Shown: positions 1 through 11,215, numbered from the stretch's first letter. The stretch is 64,000 nt of DNA from Anniella stebbinsi (GCA_029215795.1 JARDYH010000002.1:43756001-43820000), one strand, 5' to 3'. The notes: generated by a model not told the origin, from the letters alone. Numbers and translations are program-made.

Positions 1-542
1 AAGAGGCAGAAGGTCAGTCAACCAAGAAGAAGAGAAGAGTAGTCGTTGTGGGAGACTCCCTGCTGCATGGGATTGAAACCCAAGTATGTCACAAAGACCT
101 ATGGACTTGCCAGGTGTGCTGTTTCCCTGGAGCACAAATTAGAAATGTGACTGAAGGGTTGCCAAAGCTCATCAAGCCCACTGACACATATCCTTTTCTT
201 CTCATCCATGTGGGAACAAATGATATTGCCAAGCGGAGCTACGAAGAAATCACATCAGACTTTGAAGCTCTGGGAAGAAAGCTCAAGAACTTTGGGGCCC
301 AGACAGTTTTCTCATCCATCCTCCCAGTTCTTGGAAGAGGAATAGAAAGGGAAAGAAAAATACTCCGGGTGAACGACTGGCTACGAAGGTGGTGCAGACG
401 TGAGGAATTCGGATTCTGGGACCATGGGCTACGCTATTTGGAAGATGGACTGCTAGCAAGGGATGGGTTGCACCTCACAAGGGCTGGGAAGAATGTGTTT
501 GGCCACAGCATGAAGAACCTCATCAGGAGGGCTTTAAACTGA
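1..542 (+). pseudogene. CR1 LINE ORF1 fragment, SGNH (GDSL) esterase domain
   Basis: The frame is open from the window edge, so the protein is cut on its N-terminal side. It starts in a lysine/arginine-rich stretch followed by VVVVGDSLLHG, the GDS nucleophile block of SGNH hydrolases. The block LLIHVGTNDI (GTND, oxyanion-hole type) lies near 210-240, and the C-terminal DGLHLTRAG supplies the Asp-x-x-His pair near 450-490. CR1-clade LINEs are known to carry such an esterase in ORF1, where it is thought to assist retrotransposition. ORF2 follows directly, which fits one element. The ORF1 frame is intact within the window. The downstream ORF2 has several breaks, so the whole copy is probably dead. 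What is seen is the motif set; the role in retrotransposition is family knowledge. Confidence 0.85.
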
Positions 543-553
543 ATCCTACGGGG

Positions 554-1980
554 GTGGGAGACATAAACTTTGAGGCAACAATGGATGAAGGTTTATGCAC
601 CATAACAGAGAGAACAGCTCCAACAGTGCCCCAAAACAGTGTTCACAACAATGTAGGAAAGAAGCCAGACTGCAAAGCACATGGGCTTCAATGTCTATAT
701 ACTAATGCCCAGAGTATGGGAAACAAACAGAATGAACTTGAACTCTTAATACATGAAGGCAAATATGACTTTAGGTATAACTGAAACTTGGTGGGATGAC
801 TCCCATGACTGGAATACAGCAATTGAAGAATATAACTTGTTCAAAAAGAACAGAAGAAATAGAAAGGGAGGCAGAGTTGCACTATATGTTAAAAATACTT
901 ATCCCTGCACAGAAACATAAGAGGATGAGCTGGGAACCCCATCGAGAGCACCTGGATTAAAATAAATGGGGAAAGGATAAAAGGAGCATGATAGTCGGAG
1001 TCTACTACCGATCACCCAATCAAGGAGAAGATGAGGACGAAATTTTTGAAAAGAAAATTGTCAGTGTTTCAAGGAAATCTGATGTAGTAGTAATGGGGGA
1101 CTTCAATTACCCTGATATCTGTTGGGAGACAAATTCTGCCAAAAGTGGCCCCTCCAAGAAATTCCTGACACGTGTGGCTGATAACTTTCTCCTATAGAAA
1201 GTAGAGGAAGGAACTAGAGGAATGGCTATCCTTGACTTGATACTGACCAATAAGGAGGACTTAGTGGATAAAGTGACAGTTACGGAAACTCTGGGGGAAA
1301 GTAACCACATCATACATGAGTTCTTGATTTCAAAGGAAGCAAAAGCCGAGTGTAGCCATATGTATACTCTGGATTTCAGGAAAGCTGATTTTAATAAACT
1401 CAGAACTATGATAAGTAAGGTCCCATGGCAAGCGACCCTAATGAGAAAAGGAGTCCAAGATGGGTGGGAGTTTTTCCAAACAATTCCAACAAGGAAAAAA
1501 GATAGAAGACAACAGAAGAAACCAATATGGCTCCACAAAAAGCTTAGAGATGACATGAAAATAAAAAAGGATACATATAGGAAGTGGAAGGAAGGTCAGG
1601 CTACAAAAGAAGAGTACAAACAAGTAGCACAGAAGTGCCGGAATGGTATCAGGAAGGCTAAAGCTGAGAAGGAGCTGAGGCTAGCAAGGGATGCTAAAAG
1701 CAATAAAAAGGCTTTCTTCAGATACATGAATAGTAAAAGAAAGAAATGGTGGTTCAACTGCTTCATGAGGATAGCAAATTGGTAACAGATAACAAAGAAA
1801 GGGCTGAAGTGCTCAATTCCTACTTTGGCTCAGTCTTCTCTTAAAAGTGGGTCTATGACCCCCCTGGAAAAAGTGAAGTACAAGCTGATGGGGCAGGATT
1901 GCAGTTTGAAATTGATAAACAAACAGTCAAGGAACACCTAATCTCTTTGAATGAGTTCAAAGCTCCAGGGCCTGAGAAAC
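554..1980 (+). pseudogene. CR1 LINE ORF2, endonuclease part (frameshifted)
   Basis: This is the apurinic-type endonuclease and linker of CR1 ORF2. Recognisable blocks, in order, are LYTNAQSMGNKQNEL (first catalytic region, about 690-740), ITETWWDD (about 775-800, in another frame), GVYYRSPNQ and [12 protein letters not shown] (about 990-1130), and LDLILTN plus SNH (about 1230-1310). A lysine-rich linker then leads into the reverse transcriptase. The blocks sit in different frames with stops near 782, 1195 and 1785-1850, so the copy cannot make ORF2. The coding sequence stops at 1980, where an hAT-like element has landed, and resumes after 3320. Family assignment is strong because the same 3' sequence recurs at three other sites in the window. 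Confidence 0.85.
1973..1980 (+). repeat. 8-bp target-site duplication, left
   Basis: TGAGAAAC lies directly before the TAGGG terminus and is repeated exactly at 3313-3320. It also marks where the interrupted CR1 sequence joins up. Confidence 0.9.
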
Positions 1981-3312
1981 TAGGGATGTGCACTGGATCG
2001 GACCAGATCCACGATCCGAGTCCGGTCCAGTGGGAAATCGGATAAATTATCCGATTTCCGATCCCGCAGCTGGATCGGCCGATCCAATCCGAACCGGTCC
2101 GAAAAAGCTCCGAACCGGTTCGGCGGATCGGCGGATCGGCGGGCGCCCACTGGCGCCCACCGCCGCTTCCATTGGCGGGCGCCAGCGGGCGCCCGCCGAT
2201 GAAAGTGGACAGCGGGGGGGGGGAGGAGGGGGGCACTTACCTTCTCGGCCCGGTGGCTCCCGTCCGGCGCCGGCGCCTACTACTACTAGCAGGCTCCGCG
2301 GCCTGCTCTAGGGTGGCGCGCCGGGTGATGTCATCACCCGGCGCGCTATTGTAGAGCAGGCCGCGGAGCCTGCTGGTAGTAGTAGGCGCCGGCGCCGGCC
2401 GGGAGCCACCGGGCCGGGAAGGTAAGGAGGGGGTGCGTGGAGGGGAGGAGGGGGCGCGCGGAGGGGGGAGGGGGGAGGGGGGCCCTTACCTGCCCGGCCC
2501 GGCGGCTCCCGTCCGGCGCCGGCGCCTACTACTCCCAGCAGGCTCAGCGGCCTGCTCTAGGGTGGCGCGCCGGGTGATGTCATCACCCGGCGCGCTACTC
2601 TAGAGCAGGCCGCGGAGCCTGCTGGAAGTAGTAGGCGCCGGCGCCGGACGGGAGCCGCCGGGCCGGGAAGGTAAGGAGGGGGTGCGTGGAGGGGAGGAGG
2701 GGGCGCGCGGAGGGGGGAGGGGGGAGGGGGCCCTTACCTGCCCGGCCCGGCGGCTCCCGGCCGGCGCCGGCGCCTACTACTACCAGCAGGCTCCGCGGCC
2801 TGCTCCAGGGTGGTGCGCCGGGTGATGTCATCACCCGGCGCGCTACTCGAGAGTAGGCCGCGGAGCCCGCTGGTAGTAGCCGCCGGCGCCGGACGGGCCG
2901 AGAAGGTAAGCAGTGGCGGGGAAGGGGGCTTACCCCCCCCCGGAGCTGTCCGCTTCTATCCGCTGGCGCCCGCGGGCGCCAGCGGATGGAAGTGGGCGGC
3001 CCCAGGGGGGGTAGGGAGCGCGGGGGAGGGGGTTTACCTGCCGGGGCCGTCCACAGCGGACGGCCCCGGGGGGGGGAGGGAGTTAGGCCCCCCTTTACCC
3101 ACCCGCCGCCATTTTTTCCTCATAGACTTGCATTGCAATGCAAGTCTATGGGGAAAAAAATGGCGGCCGATCCAAAAATGTACGATTTTTGGGTCGGGAT
3201 CGGACTCGATCCGGTCCGGGGGGCCTCCGATTTTGTCCGAACCGGTCCGGGACAAAATTGGAGGTCCCGATCCGGGTCCCGATCCGATCCGGGGGGTCCG
3301 TGCACACCCCTA
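1981..3312. mobile_element. Non-autonomous hAT-like element, copy 1 (3 palindromic units)
   Basis: It begins TAGGGATGTGCAC and ends GTGCACACCCCTA, imperfect terminal inverted repeats of hAT type. It is flanked by the exact 8-bp duplication TGAGAAAC (1973-1980 and 3313-3320), the target-site length of hAT transposases. The ends are dense in GATCGG/CCGATC boxes and short palindromes, for example around 2037-2058, which may be transposase binding sites. The interior is GC-rich, with three palindromic units centred near 2331, 2580 and 2828. Near the right end is a perfect 30-bp palindrome at about 3120-3149. No transposase is encoded, so movement would depend on an enzyme made elsewhere. It interrupts the CR1 reverse transcriptase and is therefore younger than that LINE. 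Confidence 0.9.
2220..2900. repeat. Palindromic GC-rich tandem units inside hAT-like copy 1
   Basis: There are three units with centres GGGTGATGTCATCACCC near 2323-2339, 2572-2588 and 2820-2836, spaced 249 and 248 bp. Each unit has arms of about 95 bp that are inverted complements with few mismatches around a single central base. A purine-rich spacer of about 50-58 bp separates the units. Arms end in outward-facing GGTAAG and its complement CTTACC. Confidence 0.9.
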
Positions 3313-3320
3313 TGAGAAAC
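3313..3320 (+). repeat. 8-bp target-site duplication, right
   Basis: Exact repeat of TGAGAAAC from 1973-1980, directly after the CCCTA terminus. Confidence 0.9.
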
Positions 3321-4754
3321 TGCATCCTAGAGTAATAAAGGAGTTGGCAGAAGAACTCTCAGAACCACTGTTTTATGTTTGCGAAATCATGGAAGACGGG
3401 TGAAGTGCCGGACGACTGGAGGAGGGCTAATGTTGTCTCTATCTTCAAAAAGGGGAAAAAGGAGGAACCTGGAAACTATAGACTAGTCAGTCTGACATCC
3501 ATCCAGTCTGGGAAATTTTTGGAACAGATTATAAAGAATTCAATCTGTAAACACCTTGAAAACAATGCAGTGATTATTGGAAGCCAGCATGGATTTGTCA
3601 AGAACGAATCCTGTCAGACTAATCTGATCTCATTTTTTGAATGGGTAACTTCCCTTGTGGACTGTGGGAATGCTGTAGATATAGTATATCTTGACTTCAG
3701 CAAAGCTTTTGACAAAGTGCCCCATGACATACTGATTCACAAACTAGTGAAAAGTGGGCTAGATGGAACAACTATTAGGTGGATCCACAGTTGGCTACAG
3801 AATTGGACTCAAAGAGTGCTTATCAATGGTACCTTTTCACACTGGGGGGAGGTAACGAGCAGGGTACTGCAGGGCTCAGTCCTGGGCCCAGCACTCTTCA
3901 ACATTTGTATTAATGACTTGGACGAGGAGGTGCAGGGAATGCTTATCAAATTTGCAGATGACACAAAATTGGGTGGGATCGCTAATACCCTGGAAGACAG
4001 AAACAAACTCCAAAGTGATCTTGATAGACTGGAGTGCTGGGCTGAAAACAACAGAATGAAATTTAATAGGGATAAATGCCAAGTTCTACACCTAGGAAAA
4101 AGAAACCAAATGCACAGTTACAAGATTGGGGATACTTGGCTAATCAATACAACAAGTGAAAAGGATCTTGGAATTGTTGTAGATGACAAGCTGAATATGA
4201 GCCAACAGTGTGATGTGGCTGCAAAAAAAGCAAATGCTTTTTTGGGCTGCATTAATAGAATTAAAGCTTCCAAATCATGCGAGGTGCTGGTTCCCCTCTA
4301 TGTGGCACTAGTTAGGCCCCATCTTGAGTATTACATCCAGTTCTGGGCACCACACTTCATGAAGGATGCAGACAATCTGGGGCATGTTCAGAGGAGGGCA
4401 ACGAGGATGGTTAGGGGTCTGGAAACAAAGCCCTATGAGGAGAGATTGAAAGAACTAGGCATGTTTAGCCTGGAGAAGAGAAGATTGAGGGGAGACATGA
4501 TAGCACTCTTCAAATATTTGAAAGGTTGTCACACGGAGGAGGGCCAGGATCTCTTCTTGATCAACCCAGAATGCAGGACACAGAATAATGGGCTCAAGTT
4601 ACAGGAAGTCAGATTCTGGCTGGACATCAGGAAAAACTTCCTGACAGTTAGAGCAATACGACAATGGAACCAATTACCTTGGGAGGTGGTGGGCTCTCCC
4701 ACATTAGAGGCATTCAAGAGGCAGCTGGACAACCATCTGTCAGGGATGCTTTAA
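3321..4754 (+). pseudogene. CR1 LINE ORF2, reverse transcriptase and C-terminus
   Basis: This continues the same LINE after the insertion. The long frame from 3375 holds classic reverse transcriptase blocks: NYRLVSLTS, YLDFSKAFDKVPH, RVLQGSVLGPALFNICINDL, and the catalytic FADD at 3951-3962 in KFADDTKLGG. The C-terminal region contains the VLVPLYVALVRPHLEY and RRATRMVRGLETKPYEERL blocks and ends in HLSGML, usual for amniote CR1. This segment alone is uninterrupted for 459 residues, so it is much better preserved than the endonuclease part. It would reverse-transcribe the LINE RNA at the nicked target. Because the endonuclease half is frameshifted and the element is split, it is scored as a pseudogene. 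Confidence 0.9.
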
Positions 4755-4843
4755 GGTAGATTCCTGCATTGAGCAGGGGGTTGGACTCGATGGTCTTATA
4801 GGCCCCTTCCAACTCTACTGTTCTATGATCCTATGATTCTATG
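4755..4843 (+). repeat. CR1 3' UTR and terminal ATTCTATG-type repeat
   Basis: After the ORF2 stop comes the conserved CR1 3' end (GGTTGGACTCGATGG, then CCTTCCAACTCTACTG), finishing in short repeats of the type TTCTATGAT. This terminus is what the CR1 reverse transcriptase is thought to recognise. It sets the right border of the first element. The same end recurs at 55915 and, inverted, at 42606. Confidence 0.85.
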
Positions 4844-5335
4844 AATTTATTTATTTCACTTTCACAATGAAATGCCACATTTTCCTTGCTCTAAAAGAAT
4901 TCACAGAAAGTGCTGCTTAGACACATAAGTGAAACCGGAGGGTCACAATGTTGTCTAAAGAACTGGTAAACAACTGTGAGTAGGTAATGATGAGCACCTT
5001 GTGTAAAAAAGCTCCTAGTGTCCATTGAGATAGTAAGCCTGTTTCTTGATTGTACCACTTCAGATTTCAGTTGTGGGTTCCATAATCCTCCATATAACAC
5101 ACACACCCATACATTAATAGATTTGTTTATTTATTTATTTATTGCGTTTCTATATCACACAATAGCTGAAGCTCTTATACAAAACTAGATGTTAAGGAGC
5201 AGGGTTCTAGTTCTACCTTTTCACTGACATGCTAGTTTTCTATATGTAAGAATACTGGGGGAGGGGCATTCCATTGTGAACCCCCACCTGGTGTTTATAA
5301 AGTAGTACATTCCGAACCAAGCATACTATCTCAGT
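4844..5335. other. Intergenic, with an inverted LINE/SINE tail
   Basis: No gene is seen. At about 5119-5185 a TTTA-repeat followed by TTTCTATATCACAC and a GCTGAAGCTCTT block looks like the reversed 3' tail of the dispersed repeat also seen near 17390-17450. Confidence 0.5.
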
Positions 5336-5354
5336 GGAAGCTACTAGTGAAACT

Positions 5355-5670
5355 AATAGTGGAAACCAAGCCCTATGAGCTGTTTAGCCTGGTGAAGAGA
5401 AGATTAAAATGATACTATAGCAATCTTCAAATATCTTGAAGGGCAGAGTAGGCTTGTTCTCTGTTGCTCCAGAGGACCAGGAACTAGAATCAATGGGTGA
5501 AAACTGCAGGGGAATAGATTTGGACTAAACATTAGGATAAATTTCCCAATGAAACAGACTGCCTTGGGAGGTATATGGATGACCATCTGCCAGGAAAGTG
5601 GAAGTTGCATCTTGCATTGCAGATTCTGCATTGAGTGGGGGGTTGGATTAAATGACCTCTAAAGGGGGGG
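5355..5670 (+). mobile_element. Old CR1 3'-end fragment
   Basis: It reads like the last ~300 bp of the CR1 at the window start (AAGCCCTATGAG, CTGTTTAGCCTGG, GACCATCTGCCAGG, GGGGGGTTGGATTAAATG) but with many substitutions and gaps. It is 5'-truncated, as is usual for CR1, and older than the 1-4843 and 55.1-kb copies. Confidence 0.75.
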
Positions 5671-5679
5671 GGGGGTTCT

Positions 5680-7480
5680 ACACAACGTCTCTTTAGCGCC
5701 TGTTTCTCCGAATATGCGCTTTTTCCTATATTTGATTTTACGTCTAACAGCGGCAGACGAGAGCCGTGAAGGCGAATTACGAGCTCCATACAATGCACTT
5801 TACAATTGTTTATATATGTGGAGTTTGGCAGCAGAGTCGGTTCAGAGGTCTATGGTTGAACGAGGAAAATTTGACGAAAGCACTGCCCTGTCTCCTGTTG
5901 GTACCTCCCCCGCACTTTCCCGCCATTTGTTAACCCCACCCACCTGAGTGTCTCGACGTGGATTACATGTTAGCCCCTGGCCAATCATGATCGCATATGG
6001 GTACGATTTCTAAACATTGGATGTGCCTACAATTAGAGTTTTTAGCAGGGCAGCATTGGCTTTGGGACCAAATGTAAAACCATAAAAGCATCATTTATCC
6101 AGATACTGGATGGCTATGGCGAACACCCACCTGCTGAGCGTTGCCCCCCCCCCATTCCTCCCACCAAGAATCCACCGCTGGACAATCCCACCCCACCATG
6201 CTTGTGGCAGCTGCCCCTTATCTCCTGTGCCCTAGCAACCTTGGCCGTCTTTGAAATGTGCTGCTTCAAGGGCAAATTTCTGTGTTGCCTTTCCGTTACA
6301 ATGTTGCATTTTGCACTGATGTCCCAGTTCCATACAAACTGCTCATTATTCTGTCTGTCTCCGGACCCCGATATGCCAGCTCGCAATGGTTCTGGGCTAC
6401 CCCATGCTGAGTGGGCTAGAGGGCAACCTTGCCATCCCAGCAGGTCTCTGCATTGCAGAGGTGGGTGACTGGGCAGGCGGGAGTGTGGGAGGGCTGGAAG
6501 CTGCCCCCCCAAAAAACCTGGCTGGCACTAATGTCTCTTTGTCGCCTCTTCCCCACACAGCGCGGCTGCTGTTAGTCTGCCTAGCTGTACTCAAGAGGCA
6601 GAAGGGGCGTTTGCAGCTGCGCCTCCGCGATATGGTGCGCTCATTGCGTTTCCTTCAGTGTCGAATGAGGAGACTTGAGAGGATTATCTGGCATGCCTGC
6701 CCTCCGGTACCCCTCTGCCAACCGGCAGTGCCATTAGAATGACCAGGCAGGGCACCCCTCAACATGTGAGTAGCAGCTGTTACGTGGCGTCTGTGGACTG
6801 ACATTCCTTCCAATGCGACTGTTGCTGTTTGCCTTTTGGTCACCGCGTTCCGCCCAAGCCCCTATCTTGCCCCCCCTGCAGCGTGCCTTTCAGATTACTC
6901 TGACCATGCTTTGCAATGGGCTTGTGCCCACATGTAACCATTTCTAGAATAAAGATATTGCAGTGGTTTCTTAGTACTAAATGGTCATTTTGGTGTGATA
7001 CACACACACACACACACACACACCCCTTCCCGGTAAAGCAGTGACAGAAGGGAAAGGGGGGGAGGTAACACGAGTAGATACGAAGCTTGATCCCCGATCC
7101 TGCGCCATGCTTCCCGGGGAGGTAGTCCCCTCACCTACTCAATGTACATTACTCCCACGTAACAGCGCACAAGACGACAGTTCAATGGCAGGAACTTGCT
7201 TGCACTGCATGGAGACAAGTTTCCGTACCTTTTTCCAGCCAGGATCCCAGCAAGAGAGCGGGGGAGGGGGGAGGGAAGCCTTAGCGGACCTCAAATTATA
7301 CTCAAAATGAGCAATGCACATCCTTATTCCAACCCCCTTGCTTCCTGTAGACCAGCTCCCTGTGAATAGCCATGCGTCCCGACGAAATAAAGATTCCAAT
7401 GGGGATTTAAAAGAAACTTTACTTTAAGTATCGGTAACTTAAGGTCAGCCATTACTGAACAGTCCATGAGTCAAGGGAAG
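5680..7480. other. CpG-rich stretch of unknown origin with a short ORF
   Basis: It is richer in CpG than its surroundings (ACAACGTCTCTTTAGCGCC near 5690, GCGCCTCCGCGATATGG near 6620). A reading frame over about 6560-6742 encodes an arginine/leucine-rich peptide (LKRQKGRLQLRLRDM, then LRFLQCRMRRLERIIWHA). It is preceded by CTTCCCCACACAG, which would serve as a splice acceptor. AATAAA occurs at about 6949. I do not recognise the peptide. It could be the tail of a DNA-transposon gene or a retrocopy. No clear inverted ends were found. Confidence 0.35.
7001..7022 (+). repeat. (CA)n microsatellite
   Basis: Eleven perfect CA dinucleotides. Confidence 0.95.
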
Positions 7481-7639
7481 AAGGAGAAAGTAGGGGGGAG
7501 GAGACAGGAAATGACAAAGCAAGCTGGGGTCAATCCCCTCCCACCTTGTCCACAACTGGGAGGGGTAGCCAGAGAAGGGGCAGGCATTCACTCATGACAT
7601 CACAAGCCCTGCCCACCAAAGTACACCCACGATTAGCAT

Positions 7640-8420
7640 TAATCTGAATGGTCAGTGGAGGGTTACACGACGGTAATACGATCAAACGTCAGAGAAAAAT
7701 TTAATGTCGTGTTAAATCAACACCTTGGAAATGTGTATTAACGGAGGCTATAAATCGCATAGACATCTGATTTGCAGCCCGCTCATCTATCCTAAATGCC
7801 ATCAGAGCGAAGACAAGGAGGCACAAATCACTCATCTAGAGGTACCCTAAGATACCTTCCAGTTCTGGCCTATTGTTTATTTACTGAGCAGACCGAGCTA
7901 AAACACTGGGTTTCTATTAGAGGGAGCAACAGCCCAGCATTGTAATTCCTGAGTTAGTACATTTCCAAGGAGTCACTAAAGAATTCATACATTTTGTCCC
8001 CTTGGGATTTACATAGATTGGCAGCTGCAGAGAAAGGTCAACAAAGGTAAATGTACATTTCTGAAGATGAAGTAGTTCCAAGAAATTCTAGGTCACTCCA
8101 ATTACTACCACTTTGAGTTAGACATAATGGCAGCCTGCTCTTTGTTTCAAAGACTCTGACAGTGCAATGTGACTTGAAAAATGTAAAAGACTTCAGTTTT
8201 GTATACACCGGGGATTAAACTGACAGTCACCTGGGAAGTCTGTGGATTTACCTTTGAATAAAAGCTGCAGAAGTAAAACATCTCCATTTCCATTCATCAA
8301 TAATTACACTGGTGGTGTAAATTAATCACCAAATGTATTTAATTCTCTGAGGAGGGAGCAAAACGAAGAAGCTAAAACAGAAGCAATCAAGCAAAGTTTT
8401 CTTTCTCAGCTGGTGAATTC
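7640..8420. other. Candidate conserved non-coding block
   Basis: There is no repeat signature, no long ORF and moderate AT content, with many TAAT/ATTA homeodomain-type cores (for example around 8300-8340) and isolated CpGs kept in non-island sequence. That texture is typical of conserved enhancers in vertebrate gene deserts. This is inference only and needs alignment. Confidence 0.3.
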
Positions 8421-9461
8421 GATGAGCTCTTCTTCTCACCTATGTTTCACAGACACGCACACACACACAGTGGAGGCAGGTGGCTCCGATGTCTGTGTGG
8501 TGGTGAATCCACTCCAAGTTTCAGTCAGAACTCTAAGAGCTCCATCACACCAGCGATTTAGTGCACTCTCACCATGCCTGGTGTGAAGATTTGCAGCATG
8601 GTACACACATGATGCCTTGCCTGTCCTGCTAACACCCCTCCTCTTCCCCAGCCTTTCCTAGAATGCTAAAAGTCTGGATTATTTTCCCTAAACATGTTTA
8701 ATGCACCCTAAGACACTGTGTAGTTTTAAAGGAACTGGGAGCTTGAATGGATTGCATCAGGTCCTGGCAGGGAAAAGCGATCTCTCCTAGCAGCTGGCTC
8801 CACGCCTCAATATAAAACCCAAACCGTGCATCCCAGGCTCAAAAGCATTTTTAAAAAATCATACAACACCTGAATCTCTGCAGCAGAGACAGGATTGTAC
8901 TCCCTCGATGCCCCCAAAGAGACAGACTAAAAGGTCGTTCCATTTTTGCCCAGGAGAAAGGTGGCCTGGTTGAAGTACTCATCTGCCAGGACCTGACTGG
9001 AGGGAGAAAGAGAAGGGGAGGGGTGGAGTGGAGTGGAGTGGAAGAGCAAAGGAGTGAAAGGGCAGCTATTCAGGTGAAACAGATCACAAGCTTGATGCGC
9101 TTCTGCCTCAGAGGTAAAAAAACACAGAGGCAAACGGGGGGGGGGGGAGGAGGAATTAGGTGTGATGGAGGTATAACGGAGTAATCCAAGGGGCAGAAGC
9201 TCCTTGGGTAGCTTCTTTAGAATTCTGGCTGGCTCTGACTGAAATGCAGAGCGGATTCACCACCCCACTGACATCAGAGCCATGAGCTTCCACTGCGCGC
9301 ACGCACACACACACATGCACACACACACACGCATACACATGGATGGCTTGGGGGACGGACAAGGACCTATTCAAGTGCAAATACCTTTAAAACTAATTTT
9401 AAAAGGAGTCATTTTAATTTTGTTGGAATGAAGCCAAAGGCCATTTCACCGCAACCCTCTA
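8421..9461. other. Intergenic with simple-sequence patches
   Basis: No gene is recognised. It contains impure CA runs near 8455-8470 and 9296-9342, a GGAGT run near 9024-9042 and a poly-G tract near 9137-9148. Confidence 0.5.
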
Positions 9462-9781
9462 TAGGGTGACCAGATAAAATCCAGGTCAGGGCTCCTGTAA
9501 CTTTAACAGTTGTAGAGAAAAGGGAATTTCAGCCGGTGTCATTTGTATGCAATTAGTTCCTGGTGAAATTTCCTCTTCATCACAACTGTTAAAGTTGCAG
9601 GGGCCCTGCCTTCTTTTGTATATGGTCACTCTAGTATAGTGCCTGAACCTTTAACTGTTGTGATGAAGAGGGAATTTCACCAGGAACTAATTGCATACAA
9701 ATGACACTGGCTGAAATTCCCTTTTCTCTACAACTGTTAAAGTTACAGGAGCCCTGACCTGGATTTTATCTGGTCAGCCTA
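9462..9781. mobile_element. Foldback hAT-like MITE, copy A
   Basis: The 320-bp element starts TAGGGTGACCAGATAAAATCC and ends with its inverted form. The two halves are inverted complements almost throughout: the GTCATTTGTATGCAATTAG block is repeated in reverse. Flanks ACCCTCTA (9454-9461) and ACCCTCTG (9782-9789) make an 8-bp target duplication with one change. There is no coding capacity. The copy at 19523 is the same family, and 63582 is a diverged relative. Confidence 0.88.
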
Positions 9782-9789
9782 ACCCTCTG

Positions 9790-11070
9790 CCACTGGGCCT
9801 GGCAGGCCTACCAACAAATTGACTCCACACAGATTAACTCCTCTGATGCTGCATGCAGAGCGCAGGCATACCTGTGCAGTTGAGACTCTCCTGCAACAAA
9901 AACGTAGTTATGTTTTCTGGCTTCTGGAAATATAGATGAAATGGTGGTTTCTTGGAATGTGGTTTTGCAGGAACCTATTAAAAGAAATCCACATTTCCTT
10001 TCCCTTGAGGTTTTGTTTTTCGGGTGCGAATGTGGATCGCACACATAGCACAGCTCTTTGGTCTCGTACTTCATCTCCCAATTTATGTATTTAGTCTTCA
10101 AAAAAATATGCTGCCACATTATTTTACCAAGTTCCATGCAGCTTTCAAAATTCAACCATCACACTGTGAAAGTAATTAAAATGACAACCAGCTAAAAACA
10201 CCATAGATGGCTATGCTTGTCCCACGTCTCTGAAAGGCAAGGAGTTCCAGGGGCACCGTGGATTCCTTTGCAATGAGGTCACCGGAGACTTTTTGTTAAT
10301 TGTTAATACTGGAGTTTGCTTACAAATATACTGGCTGAGCAATGGTGGAGGCCCAGTTTAAAGAGTACAAGAGAACAGTCCAAGTCCACTCTTTCCACAT
10401 CAGGTCTCCAGAGAGAGGCAGCCAGCATCCTCAAAATTCTGTGAGCTTGCAGAACTCAAACTTGTCTCTCCCTTTCCTCCTTCATCTGTGTCCTGCTTGA
10501 AAACTGCATTTTGTCCCCTTTGTTTCCTTAACACCTATATTACATCATTCTTAGTGTGGAGGGAGTTCTGCTTTTGTCCTATTAAGGGCTCATCTATACC
10601 TACCGGCTCTCTGGGACGGGAGATGAGGGGGAGGATCCCAGGCTTTCCCACTTTCGGGATCGTCCCCCAGCGTGCACATGCCAGTGTGACGTCCCAGAGG
10701 TCAGGAGGGATGCTGCAGCGCAGCATGGTTTGTTTGTTTGTTTTGATGGAGGAGCTGGCTGTGCAACTGCGCAGCCCCGATCCTGTGCAAATGTAAGTAA
10801 AAAACCAATCCCCTAAAACTCGGTGCCGAAAAGTGCCAGCAGCCATCCTGGGGATGGCAAAACTGCTGCCCCCCTCATGGGCAGGGAGCCACCCCACGCA
10901 GCTCCAAGCCCATTTACAAAGCCACACTACTTGCAGAGAGGAGGGAGACTTGGGAACCTGCCATCCAGAGAAAGTGAGAGGTCATCCCCAGTTGACCCCA
11001 GGATCCCCTGTGCATCATTTGGATGTACAGGGACAACCTCAAGCTGACCCTGGGATAAATGAATGGTGAC
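9790..11070. other. Intergenic, no gene seen
   Basis: Mostly single-copy-looking sequence. A CpG-bearing patch at about 10585-10800 starts CTCATCTATACCTACCGG. I see no domain in its frames. Confidence 0.4.
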
Positions 11071-11074
11071 TAAA

Positions 11075-11165
11075 GGAAAGTTACTGGCAGTAAGACTTTT
11101 AAGCTAAAATATACTGGTATTCCCGATTCTATCCCTTTTGTTTTTGGACCTGCCCTTTCTGCCTT
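11075..11165 (+). repeat. Dispersed repeat with TTACTGGCAGTAAG motif
   Basis: The block TTACTGGCAGTAAGA followed by AAATATACTGGTATT is matched at 30262-30310 in the same order and spacing, showing an interspersed repeat of unknown class. Confidence 0.5.
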
Positions 11166-11215
11166 CAGCCCCAGTCACCATGGGCCGAAAGATGTTCAAT
11201 AGCCTTGTTCTAACA

